Part shown: in pieces, positions 6,548 to 16,600 of the stretch
Numbering within the stretch: the first letter of the stretch is position 1
Layout: every line of letters starts with the position of its first letter
From: JAWPMV01 sp038527215
Lineage (GTDB): Bacteria > Bacteroidota > Bacteroidia > J057
NCBI GenBank assembly: GCA_038527215.1
Contig: JBCBGC010000096.1
Coordinates: forward strand, 1-31,314
DNA length: 31,314 bases
Direction: 5' to 3'
The notes under the pieces: generated by a model
Databases searched by the model: none
The model's input: only the letters and a program-made list of their open reading frames with translations
Told to the model about the DNA's origin: nothing
Made by a program: the position numbers and the translations under genes

Positions 6548-7062
6548 CGAAATACGTAGAGAAAAGCCTCAATAAGAAGCAGAATGTGCGAGATATGTAG
6601 AGGCTTGGCTGGAGTAGCAAAAAGCGGAACGATAAACAGGGTTCAGCAGGTGATTTTATACCTGAGTTCATAGCCATTTTTTTGCCATTTCGGCTAGGAG
6701 CATTTTGCTGGTAGTAAAACTTAGAAATATAAGGAAGCCAAATTTATCAAAGAGGGGTTGCCAGACTATCATGGCATAAAAGTGGATAAAAGGATTGATA
6801 ATGAGCCTACTACCTTATACTGGTGGTAAAGTCTCTCTTTCGATAGAATCCATTTTCAGGCTGTAAGTAAATAGTTGATATTTTCCTACCCCCCATAGGA
6901 TATTATTGTAAAGACTCGGCCTCCTACTTTTATGCTGTAAACAAATTTTACAGGCTAAGCACTTTTCATTTGTAGCAGTCGCAACCATTCGCAAAACCAA
7001 CTAAAGCCCATTAGTAAAATTTGGAGCTGATTTTGATCTGGAGACAAAAGCCAATTTTTGGT

Positions 7063-7091
7063 AGGGGATATCATGGAGGTTGGTATCCCCT
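7063..7091. repeat. 8-bp hairpin, possible terminator
   Basis: AGGGGATA (7063-7070) pairs with TATCCCCT (7084-7091) around a 13-nt loop. A weak CT-rich tract follows on the plus strand. No upstream gene is recognised. Confidence 0.4.
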
Positions 7092-7508
7092 CAGCTCCCT
7101 TTTCCACCAGATAAGATTCAAACTTTTCCACGGCCGTTTACATTCGGAGCTTTGGCAGAGAATAAGCAGGATGTTGGGGTTTTGAGGATGATTTTCATGA
7201 GGCATGGTGTACTATAGCCATGGAAATTGGCTAAATCAGCTTGCAGAAGAACAAGTATTCCCCTGAAGAAAAAGTCGTGGCCAGGCGCACAGATCGTCAG
7301 TTTATGGGCAAAACTGTTCACTATGATATAACTGAGTACCTAGTTAGATAGTTCGGTTTTAGGATATTTCTATACTATTGCCTTGAAGTTTTTAGGAGAA
7401 AAGTTTCTCCGCCTCCTTCCCAGATACTTCCAAAAACCCAAACCTAAATCATTTTCCCGTATTGTCTTTTCCCTGTAGGGAGGGCTGGAATTTTGTGAAG
7501 AATATTAA

Positions 7509-10500
7509 ATGATGAACGTTTGTCCTGTCTGTCTTTCTCCTTTGTTTCTCAAACTCCTGGATAAAAAGCAAATCCTCTCGAGTTTTCAATCTAAGCTGCA
7601 CACTCATGTGAGGTTTTTTTTATGGCTATCCTTTTTCATTGCTCCTTTTGCTCAATTACATGCTCAAATCTCTTCCGTAAAGAGCGGCCGCTGGAATGAT
7701 CCGACTACCTGGAGTTCTGCCAGCGTTCCGGGACCCTCTGACGTAGTGATGATCAGTTCAGGGACCACTGTCCGCCTGATTGGAGATATGGAGGCCGAAA
7801 AGGTCATGGTTTCTGGTACCCTGGTGCCTCCAACGGTTCATGACACTTTCCATTTGCGAACCAAACTCATCATGGTCCATCATGGAGGAAGAATCATTGT
7901 GGGGCTCCCCATGAACCCGTATAAAGGGAAAGGAACCTTCACCTTAATAGGAGATGATCCCCAGGTTAATATGCACCCATCGATGGGTTCAAAGTTTCTG
8001 GGCATCATGGGCGGCGGTGAACTTCAACTGCATGGTAAGCCTAAGATGAGTTGGACCCAACTCGGGGGAACCGCTATGCCTGGTGCGAATCGCCTGGTCT
8101 TGAAAGAGCCCGTAGACTGGGAGGTCGGAGACCAAATTGTGATTGCCTCTACGGATTATGACATGAATCACGCAGAAGTGCGCACCATTACCCAGCTCAA
8201 TCTGGATAAAAAAATCCTTACCCTCGACCAACCCCTCACATACAAACACTTTGGCAAACTCCAAACCTACACCCGTCAGGATGACGCTTCCCTGACCTGG
8301 ACCCTGGATGAAAGAGCTGAGGTTGGCTTACTTTCACACAATGTAAAAATCCAGGGCGATGAAGCCAGTGAAGTAGCCGGTTTCGGTGGCCATACCATGG
8401 CTATGCCCGGTGCCGTAGCCAATGCCAGCTACATTGAACTCACGCGCATGGGACAAAAAGGTAAGTTAGGGAGATATCCCTGGCATTGGCATCGCCTGGG
8501 AAATGGCGGTAGTGGTATGGCCGTTAAAGGCTCAAGTGTTCACCGGACCTACAACCGGGCTTTTACCATCCACTCTACTAATAATGTACGCTTAGAAAAT
8601 AATGTGGCTTATGACAACCTCGGTCACGCTTATTTCCTGGAAGACGGGAATGAAGAAAATAATGAATTAATTGGGAACCTTGGCCTCGTAACCCGGCGTC
8701 CTAAGCGGGATGATGCCCTTTTGCCTTCAGACTTAACGTTGACCCGAAATGCCAGTGGTCCGGCGACCTTTTGGATCACCAATCCCAATAATAAGGTAAA
8801 CTATAATCATGCTGCTGGTTCAGACGGCTCTGGGATTTGGCTTTCCCCCCATCAAAACATTAACAGTGAATCCTATGTCCCAGGCTTGAATCCCAATAAC
8901 CTGCCCCTTCCTGCGGGTAACCTGGACCATAATGTGACCCATTCCAGCCATCATGGCTTTGCCATTGGAGCTTCCGTTAATCCCGGGGACTCTAGCCAAA
9001 ACATTAACCCAAATCTGAACTATCACGCTGGAAATAATCCCGTATTTAAACACATTACCTCCTATAAGAATAAAATGGCCACCTATATACGGGTGACCCC
9101 TGGGAAGACCGCTTATCTGGAGGATTTTATCATTGCAGATAACTTTAAAGGAGATGCCTCTACCTGGCGTTCTGATTTTAACCGCTTTTTATGGGTAGGA
9201 GGCTCTGAAAATGCAGAACCTATTCCTCGTATGCCAAGAGGGGCCATTACCGTAGGGGCACCCAACGGATTTGGCCATTTGCACACCATATATGATGGAC
9301 CGATTTGGGTGAAAAACTCCTATTTCGCAGGGACAGAGCATCCTGGAATCAGTTTATTTGACCAGTGGGGGGCAACCTTGAAGTATACCGGGCATACCTT
9401 CGAAAACACCACTATTGCCTCCTCTTCCTATAATGTCAGATACAGGGATTGGGAACCCCCTATTTGGGCAAATGCCATCGTGTACGATGTAGATGGGAAA
9501 CTCATGGGCAATCCCATGACCGCTATTCATCAGGATTTGCCCATCCTGAATACGCCGCAAAGCCAAAGAATCAGCCCGGGATTTTCGGGTATGAAAAGCC
9601 CGCACCGCTATAGTTATGTAGAAGTCTACCATCAGAATATTCCTTCTCCCCAAAATGGGGTGCTGGTTCGATCGGACGGGGCTACCCAGACGGGAGGTAC
9701 CCAGGTTATTGGCGGATTTGGGATGGAACCTATTTTGTCCGACTCCTTTATTTATACCCTGGTTTATGATAAATATTTGACCAATGTGGTTCGCTTGGAA
9801 CATCATAGTATGAGTGCAGGCGAGTCTTCCATCATTGGCATCGCGGGCGTACCCCCTACTACGAAGGTTATCTCTTCGAGTGATAACTTTTTTATTTTGG
9901 CTGGGCCAGAATTACCCAAGCTAAATAGCCTGGCCGCTCTAAAAGCTTCCACAGTTAGTGCCTGGGCGCTGGTTAATCAGGTTGCTTACATAAAGTATAT
10001 TGCTCCTGCTGGCAAGGATTACACAAAACCAGGTCTGGTCAAGCGGATCCGTCTTTGTCTTACGGGAGACTGTAATGACCAGCAGGTGTTCCCTCAGACC
10101 TATGGAGACTGTATGACAGCCAAGCCAGAATGGAGGCTAAATGGAGGCCCTTGGAAACAAGATTTAGAAGTGAATTCCTGTGAAGGCGGTTTGCTGGAAT
10201 TCCGAATGACGGGTAATACTTTGAAAAAAGTAAAGGTGTGTGGGCCACACGGAAAAGTGTTCGAAAGTCAGGGACCTATGGCGGCTACTGTTTTGGAGCA
10301 AAGCCTTTCCCTAAAAATGCAAGGCAATTATTCGATTTATGCAGAAGATCAGAGCGGCTGCGTTTATGCTAAAAACTTAAGGGTAAAAACTACGGTGGTC
10401 GAGACTTGTGAAGCAAATGTAGATGAGGAAGGCTGGAAGACATTGCTGGACTGTAGCCTAACTGTTTGTGAGGGCGCCCAAGTTCAATTGAGTATCAATC

Positions 10501-13496
10501 CCAACGTTAGATCAGTCAACTGGACCGGTCCCGGAAACTTTCAAGCTACCAATACCAATGTCATAAACCTCGGGACGGTTACTTCCGCTCAAGCAGGTAC
10601 CTATGTAGCCACCATGACTCACAACAGCTGTACCATTGCCAAGGAGATCGAGCTAAAGGTAGATGAGCCGCCCACTTTGGTTGCTGAAACCAAACTGAAT
10701 AGTGCTTGGTGGTGGAACCGTTTAAGTGAACCGAAAATTAACACTACTGTGGGTGATCGCCTGATCTTGCGGATGCTCCCCTGGTCTAATGAGGTGAATT
10801 GGACGGGACCCGGTGGAAATCAGTGGAGTGGGAAGTCTGAGATCCTCATAGAGGGAATTAATCAAGCACAGGCGGGAACTTACACAGTGAACTTGATGAA
10901 AGGGGCTTGCCAAGCTACCCATAGTGTAGAAGTATTGGTAGATACCCTAAACATTGAACCCATGGTCATGCATAATGTAAATGACCAGGGATGGAAAAGA
11001 GGGACGGATATCCTCGTGAAATTGGGGGACAAAGTTGAAGTTGGACTGGATCGGGATATGAACGGTACGCCTGACTGTAGGGAACAGGAAGTAAGTAATC
11101 CACCCATTAATTCCCCAGATCTAAAAAGAAAAGTTCCAAAGCTTACGGCCAAAGCCTCTAGTACCGTTCATGGAATCTTTTTCCAAGCCGGACATGCGGT
11201 GGATGGCAAGCTAAATACCAACTGGACCAGTAGGGTAAGAAACCAAGCCAACCAACCAGAGCATATAGCTGTAGGCTTTGCTTTGGAGCATGTAAATTAC
11301 CTGAACATCTTACCTCGATACCTTAATACCAGTGCCGGGCTTCAGGCCTTTGGCTTTCCAGTGGATTTTGAAATCCAGGTGTTTAAAAATGGTAACTGGG
11401 AAGTGGTTAAGCAGGTTCAAAACTATACTAGACCAACAGGAGGCTGGGTAACTATTCCTTTTGACAAAGTGGTGGCGACAGATAGCCTGCGCATTACTGC
11501 CACCCGTTTAGGACCAGATACCAAAGCGGGTAAGTATATCTTTGGGCTAGCTGAAATGCAACTCGGGTTTGATTACGAGATATTCAAAAACCAGGGGCAA
11601 GCCCTGGAATATGGGATGATAGATCCCTATGATCCGAGACCCGCGATGCCGGCTGGTATGCCTGCTCTCATGCCGGAACCCCTAAGAGATCCGCAAATCA
11701 TGCAAGGCCCTGATGGCTATTACTACCTCACGGGTACGATCCTGGGAGAGAAAAGCCGGGATTTCATGACCTATAATGAGGGCATTAAGCTCTGGCGATC
11801 CAAAGATTTCAAGGAATGGGAAGAACTAGGGCTGGTTTGGGATCTCGATAATACCCAAGGCTGGCAAAGCAACTATTATTTGTATCCTAAGAATGGAGGT
11901 ACTCCCAAAGTGATCCCTCATAACGAGTATACGAAAGATCTTGAGCAGGATTATCATATACGGAGGGCCGTATGGGCTCCTGAGGTTCACTACGTGCCTT
12001 CTCAGAATACCTGGTTTTTACTGGCCTGTATGAACCACAACATTGGTGCTGGTCCTCGTATAGGTCACAATCAGCATGGGGGTACTTTTATGCTCAAGAG
12101 TGTTTCAGGTAAACCGGAAGGTCCTTATGTGGATGTACATCCCCAGGGACCGCTTACGGGCGGCATCGATGCGAACTTATTTGTAGATGATGACCAAACC
12201 CCCTATTTCGTGTTTGGTGCCAATAGCATTGCCAAGCTAAAGGCCGATTATTCTGGCTTGGCCGAACAGCCCTGGAATTTAAATATTCAAGGATTTCCCC
12301 AAAAAGGCCCGGTAGTCAAGGAAGGGGCATTTCTTTTTAAACGAAATGGCGTTTATCATCTGGCGACCAGTATGTTTGCTTTTCGAAGTGATAGTGCCGT
12401 GCTACAAACCTATGCGGGCACGCAGGTCCGAAAGGGTAAATGGGCATCCTATGATGCCATCGTCTGCAGTTCAAGCAGCCTGACCGGCCAGTTTGGTCCG
12501 TATTATCCTGCCATTCAGGGCGGAGCCCACGGAAACTTCTTTAAGGATGATCAGGGTAAATGGTGGGGCACGGGATTTTTGCCGGGCATGAAGACGCGAT
12601 TGGTCAGGATGAAGTGGCGTTACGGTAGGATCATGGTTGATCAACAAGGCACCGTGGCAGCAAATGCCCACCGAAGAAATCAGTATAAGGTCACCTGGCT
12701 GGGGAACTGGGCTAGAAAATCCACCGATTGCAGTGAAATTTTGGTAAGGAGCTATATTAATTATCGGATGATGGGAAGATATGATTACCATTTTTCTGAT
12801 AAGCATGGGAACCAGGCTTCCACTCCTCTAACCATTAGTACCGGAAGGCCAGTGAGGGCGGCTGTATTATTGCAAGGAGCCTGGCGTGAAGACACAATGG
12901 CTCAGGATTTATTGCCTTTCTTGCCCTCTACCCAGCCTTATAACCAGCAACCCTGGACCTATGCTGGAGACATCCGACTTACAGCAGACAAAAGTGAATA
13001 TGTTGATTGGGTCTTGGTTCAACTACGAGATCGAAGAAGGCCTGCCAGAATTCTTTCTCAAACCGCAGCCTTGGTGGATAAGAACGGCTTAATTTGGAAT
13101 GCCAAAGGGGGGAGAGATTTGTATATGTGGGGACCAACGCCAGACTCTGCCTTTGTGGCCGTACTTCACCGAAACCATCTGCCCGTGATGACGCAATCTC
13201 CCGTTTCCCTAAACCAGGTTCCGTTGGTTGATTTCCGTAATCCCCTCAGAGCTTGCTACGGGAACCAAGCCCGAAGGATTAAGGATGGCAAGGCCTTTAT
13301 GTGGGCTGGAGATGCCAATGCGGATGGCGTGATCAATGCCTACGATTTGAACTGGGGCTGGCGGACGAATAATGGTCAGACCTTACCCTACCATCGCATG
13401 AAAGCTGATTTTAACCTGGATGGGGTGTTCAATGCGATTGATAAAAATAGGTTATGGCGACCCAATAATTCAAAATCTACTGCGGTGCCGAAATAA
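7509..13496 (+). CDS. Giant secreted G8/beta-helix - Ig-like - F5/8C - GH43 - dockerin-like protein
   Basis: 1995 residues. A long N-terminus with signal peptide (VRFFLWLSFFIAPFAQLHAQ, cut near 52) leads into a G8 domain and right-handed beta-helix like CEMIP/TMEM2 (about 57-500; GRYPWHWHRLG, SSVHRTYNRAFTIHST, NVAYDNLGHAYFLEDG). Two Ig-like repeats follow (about 980-1055 and 1057-1140; NWTGPG). Next is a discoidin F5/8C-type binding domain (about 1204-1352). A GH43 five-blade propeller spans about 1389-1727, with likely base Asp1394 (RDPQ), Asp1554 (GIDANLF), acid Glu1605 (KEGAFLF) and metal-site His1674 (GGAHGNF). The end is a conserved module (about 1782-1930; TQPYNQQPW, VDWVLVQLRD, HRNHLPVM) plus a dockerin-like Ca-binding pair (GDANADGVINAYDLN, ADFNLDGVFNAIDKN). 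GH43 enzymes cleave arabinan, xylan or galactan side chains. No T9SS domain is evident. Start is ATG 7509; GTG 7608 is possible. Confidence 0.87.
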   Translation: MMNVCPVCLSPLFLKLLDKKQILSSFQSKLHTHVRFFLWLSFFIAPFAQLHAQISSVKSGRWNDPTTWSSASVPGPSDVVMISSGTTVRLIGDMEAEKVMVSGTLVPPTVHDTFHLRTKLIMVHHGGRIIVGLPMNPYKGKGTFTLIGDDPQVNMHPSMGSKFLGIMGGGELQLHGKPKMSWTQLGGTAMPGANRLVLKEPVDWEVGDQIVIASTDYDMNHAEVRTITQLNLDKKILTLDQPLTYKHFGKLQTYTRQDDASLTWTLDERAEVGLLSHNVKIQGDEASEVAGFGGHTMAMPGAVANASYIELTRMGQKGKLGRYPWHWHRLGNGGSGMAVKGSSVHRTYNRAFTIHSTNNVRLENNVAYDNLGHAYFLEDGNEENNELIGNLGLVTRRPKRDDALLPSDLTLTRNASGPATFWITNPNNKVNYNHAAGSDGSGIWLSPHQNINSESYVPGLNPNNLPLPAGNLDHNVTHSSHHGFAIGASVNPGDSSQNINPNLNYHAGNNPVFKHITSYKNKMATYIRVTPGKTAYLEDFIIADNFKGDASTWRSDFNRFLWVGGSENAEPIPRMPRGAITVGAPNGFGHLHTIYDGPIWVKNSYFAGTEHPGISLFDQWGATLKYTGHTFENTTIASSSYNVRYRDWEPPIWANAIVYDVDGKLMGNPMTAIHQDLPILNTPQSQRISPGFSGMKSPHRYSYVEVYHQNIPSPQNGVLVRSDGATQTGGTQVIGGFGMEPILSDSFIYTLVYDKYLTNVVRLEHHSMSAGESSIIGIAGVPPTTKVISSSDNFFILAGPELPKLNSLAALKASTVSAWALVNQVAYIKYIAPAGKDYTKPGLVKRIRLCLTGDCNDQQVFPQTYGDCMTAKPEWRLNGGPWKQDLEVNSCEGGLLEFRMTGNTLKKVKVCGPHGKVFESQGPMAATVLEQSLSLKMQGNYSIYAEDQSGCVYAKNLRVKTTVVETCEANVDEEGWKTLLDCSLTVCEGAQVQLSINPNVRSVNWTGPGNFQATNTNVINLGTVTSAQAGTYVATMTHNSCTIAKEIELKVDEPPTLVAETKLNSAWWWNRLSEPKINTTVGDRLILRMLPWSNEVNWTGPGGNQWSGKSEILIEGINQAQAGTYTVNLMKGACQATHSVEVLVDTLNIEPMVMHNVNDQGWKRGTDILVKLGDKVEVGLDRDMNGTPDCREQEVSNPPINSPDLKRKVPKLTAKASSTVHGIFFQAGHAVDGKLNTNWTSRVRNQANQPEHIAVGFALEHVNYLNILPRYLNTSAGLQAFGFPVDFEIQVFKNGNWEVVKQVQNYTRPTGGWVTIPFDKVVATDSLRITATRLGPDTKAGKYIFGLAEMQLGFDYEIFKNQGQALEYGMIDPYDPRPAMPAGMPALMPEPLRDPQIMQGPDGYYYLTGTILGEKSRDFMTYNEGIKLWRSKDFKEWEELGLVWDLDNTQGWQSNYYLYPKNGGTPKVIPHNEYTKDLEQDYHIRRAVWAPEVHYVPSQNTWFLLACMNHNIGAGPRIGHNQHGGTFMLKSVSGKPEGPYVDVHPQGPLTGGIDANLFVDDDQTPYFVFGANSIAKLKADYSGLAEQPWNLNIQGFPQKGPVVKEGAFLFKRNGVYHLATSMFAFRSDSAVLQTYAGTQVRKGKWASYDAIVCSSSSLTGQFGPYYPAIQGGAHGNFFKDDQGKWWGTGFLPGMKTRLVRMKWRYGRIMVDQQGTVAANAHRRNQYKVTWLGNWARKSTDCSEILVRSYINYRMMGRYDYHFSDKHGNQASTPLTISTGRPVRAAVLLQGAWREDTMAQDLLPFLPSTQPYNQQPWTYAGDIRLTADKSEYVDWVLVQLRDRRRPARILSQTAALVDKNGLIWNAKGGRDLYMWGPTPDSAFVAVLHRNHLPVMTQSPVSLNQVPLVDFRNPLRACYGNQARRIKDGKAFMWAGDANADGVINAYDLNWGWRTNNGQTLPYHRMKADFNLDGVFNAIDKNRLWRPNNSKSTAVPK
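13299..13320 (+). repeat. 22-bp exact repeat coding the dockerin-like motif, copy 1
   Basis: The bases coding MWAGDAN are identical over 22 nt to 16697-16718 in the next gene. The two C-terminal modules (12850-13493 and 16248-16891) are clearly homologous. Recent duplication or domain shuffling is likely. Confidence 0.85.
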
Positions 13497-13514
13497 GGCT
13501 GATCGCTCTCAGAA

Positions 13515-13546
13515 AAGACGTCTGCTCCATGTGGGGCAGACGTCTT
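13515..13546 (+). terminator. Long hairpin between the two glycanase genes
   Basis: AAGACGTCTGCTCC (13515-13528) pairs with GGGGCAGACGTCTT (13533-13546) across ATGT, 14 bp with one G-T pair. No T-tract follows directly, so it may be an mRNA-stabilising or partly terminating element that lowers expression of the downstream gene. Confidence 0.7.
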
Positions 13547-13624
13547 ATCCATACGAAAAGATGCTTTTTTCTGCTTTGTCACTCTTGGCAGGCCAGCATA
13601 GATGAACAGCCCTATCTGCCCTTT

Positions 13625-16600
13625 ATGAACCGTTCACAGATGAAATTCGGCATATTGACCTGCATGCTTTTGCTTGCGGGTCAGTATGCCTTACATGCTT
13701 CAGATTCCACCCAGACTTTCATGTTGGGCGTTAATCTGGAATCCATTTGGCATCACGAGCAACAGGGGAAAGGCTACTTTGAAAATGGCCTCCCTAAATC
13801 TGCCTTGCAGAGTCTAAAAGAACAAGGAGCGAATACGGTGAGAATCATCGTGAAGATGCCCCCATTTCCTTCTCCTGGTGGGAATCCCCTTGACTGGGGA
13901 AGCCAGGTCAAGGCTATCCAAAAAATGCAGGAAGCGAAAATCCTGGGGCTTACCACGATTTTATCCCTGACCTTTACTGATCTCATTCATGCCGATTCCT
14001 TCCCCAATGATAATGTCATTCCTACCATGTGGAAACCGGATCAGTTTGATTCCCTTGTCCTGGGGAACCTGGTGGAAACCTATGTCAAAGACTTCCTTCA
14101 GAAACTAAAAGACTCCAGCCTTGTACCTGACATAGTAGTGATCGGAAATGAAACCTCCAGTGAGTTTTTACATCCAGATATTCCTCAACCTTACCAAAGC
14201 TATGAGCGAACCGCTTATTTGCTCAGTCGGGGAATTGATGCTGCAAAGGACTTTTTTACCCTGAATACCTGGCCTACTAAAATTGCCATTCATTTGCTCA
14301 GTGTCAATGGCATGGGGTGGATGGTAAAATGGTGGTTAGAACATTTTACCCAACTGGGGATTTCCAATCAATATGATTATTTATCGATTAGCTTTTCTCC
14401 TCACCAAGCTGAGACTACTCCTTTTGCTGATTGGACACAACTGGTGAATTTTGTCAAAGGATACGGGAAGGAGTTTTTTGTTATGGAAATCAACACAGAC
14501 TGGACTTCTGGAGGCTATGATGCTACCCCTGAAGCTTTTAATACCATTCCAGGCCATGCGGATGCCCATCACGTAGATAATTTTTTTGTTCCTTCAGCAG
14601 ACGCGCAAAAAAACTATCTCATTAAAACGGCTCATCTGCTCAAAGATGCCGGAGCGATAGGCATGATATATTGGGGTGGGGGATGGGTAGGCTCTGACCA
14701 ATATTTTATTCCCACCTCCTCCCCAGGCTCTACCTGGGAGATACGGACCCTTTGGGATAGCCAATACGAAGTACATCGAGGCTTGTCCCATTATCGCCTA
14801 TTTGAGACTCGGGATAACTATCAAGCTACGGATATAGATGGAGATGGGCTGACCAATGACCTGGAAATGGTGCTGGGGCGGGAGCCCTTTTATGAAGGAG
14901 ATTTTGGGGACGAGTTTGATACCCTTCTCACCTACGGGAACTGGAGTTTTGGAGGGGGCGGTACGTATCAATGGAATGGAGGCGAACTGGTGGCGAACCC
15001 GGCTAGCAGTTCCTACATGATCTATGATGACCTAAGTATGGATGTACATGCGGTAAGGCATCTCCTGATCAAAGAGCATACTGCTCTGATGCAACCCATC
15101 TCTGTGATCTGGTTTGCCACCGATGGGAGCCAGGGATTTATCACTTCCAAAGTGTATGCCGCAAAAGGGGCGACCATTCATCATTTTGATCTCCTGGCAC
15201 ATCCCCAACTAGCGCATAAAGTAATCTCCTCTTTCATGTTCCTCCTGAGCTATGCTGGCGGGCAAGAGATCCGGTGGGATTGGATGAGGGCTGCTACGAA
15301 AGATACGGACGGGGACGGGCTGGAAGATTTGCTGGAAGAATATGTGTATAAAAGATCTGCTGATGACCCTAATGATTTTGGATTTTATTTTCCCAGTCAA
15401 GTCCCGGTACAGGATCGAATAGTGGTGGTGCATGCCAAGTCTTATAGCCTGGATAGTCAGGGGTTCGCGGTTAAAGGAGGACCGCTTCCTACAAAAATTG
15501 AGATACAAGGGCTGGAATTGTTGGGGAAGGCTATCCCTAAGATCATGGTTAAATTCCAAGGTGCACATCCCGGTAACCCTAGTTTGTCATATTCGGGACC
15601 CATGCGCGATACCATCGTTTTGGCACCATCGGAATTATGGCCAGATGGAAAAGGTAATTGGTATGTATTGTTTGACTTACAGCATCCTCAGTGGTTAAAT
15701 GGCAAAAATCATCGACTCATCCTCACATTGGATGATCAGGAAGATCAATTGACCAGCATAGCCTATATCGCCCATCGGCCAGATACGGATCAAGATGGGA
15801 TGACTGATGATCGGGAATTGAAGTTGAACCGGGACCCGGAGGAGGTTATAGATTTCGGATTCGACTTTGACTTATACGGGGATATCATGGGATGGGAACC
15901 AGATAACATGAATGGATACTATGTCGGGACTACGGTATTGGATTTAACCTTAAAGCCTGGGCTTTTTAGTCTATCGAAATCAGGCCTATCCATCCCTCTG
16001 GCCCCGATTAACGCATTCCATATCAAACATATGGGCATGATAGATGAGCTCAGGCTGACGTTTGCTGATGATAGTTCCGCAAGCATTCAGGGAGATTCTA
16101 TCGGACAGGAAGGAGGCTACCAGATTAGCCGCTTTGAGGTTGGCAGTTTTCAGGCTAAAAAGCTGGTGGGATTGGCAGTCCTGGCTACGTCTACCTCCTC
16201 GCAAAGCCTTAGTATAGATTGGATTAAGCATAGCAGTACGCGGATTAAAGTGAAGGCTTATCTCGAGGGTCCCTGGGATCAAAGCACGATGAAAAATGAC
16301 CTAAAACCTAATTTACCCTTAGCCCAGCCCTATCATCTGGGTCCATGGGATTATGCGGGGATGGAATCGGTGGAAAGCCATCGCGATGAGGTGGTGGATT
16401 GGGTGCTGGTTAGCTTAAGAGATCCTTCCGATCCGGAGACCGTTTTGGCAGAGCGGGCTGCCCTCCTTCATCGGGATGGGAACATCTGGGGAACCTCCGA
16501 AATTCAAGGCTTGGTTTTTCCTGACCTGGGGGTAGACACGGCCTATGTTGTGCTGCATCACCGGAACCATCTACCCCTCATGAGTGCTTCCCCCATCGCC

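Larger units (their letters stand above)
5593..7508. other. 1.9-kb gene-poor region with several hairpins
   Basis: No reading frame here has a recognisable domain, good composition or a convincing start; the frames present (longest about 73 codons) look like chance or decayed remnants. The stretch is AT-rich and contains a plus-strand hairpin with T-tract (5793-5835), two minus-strand terminator-like hairpins (5870-5903, 6515-6547), a 10-bp spaced inverted repeat (6323-6374), an 8-bp hairpin (7063-7091) and a small hairpin (7395-7410). It may hold one or two small RNAs on the minus strand. It may instead be a graveyard next to the IS; I cannot decide from sequence alone. Confidence 0.55.

Noticed and set aside
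6385..6600. 71-codon Lys-rich plus-strand frame
   Set aside because: Runs through the terminator hairpin at 6525-6547; Lys-rich content follows from AT-rich DNA.
7118..7321. 67-codon minus-strand frame before the giant gene
   Set aside because: No motif, no partner and no start signal; the plus strand here is broken in all frames too.
13529..13624. Upstream extension of the galactanase gene by 32 codons
   Set aside because: It would start inside the hairpin loop and place a long non-signal sequence before a clean signal peptide; the ATG at 13625 fits better.
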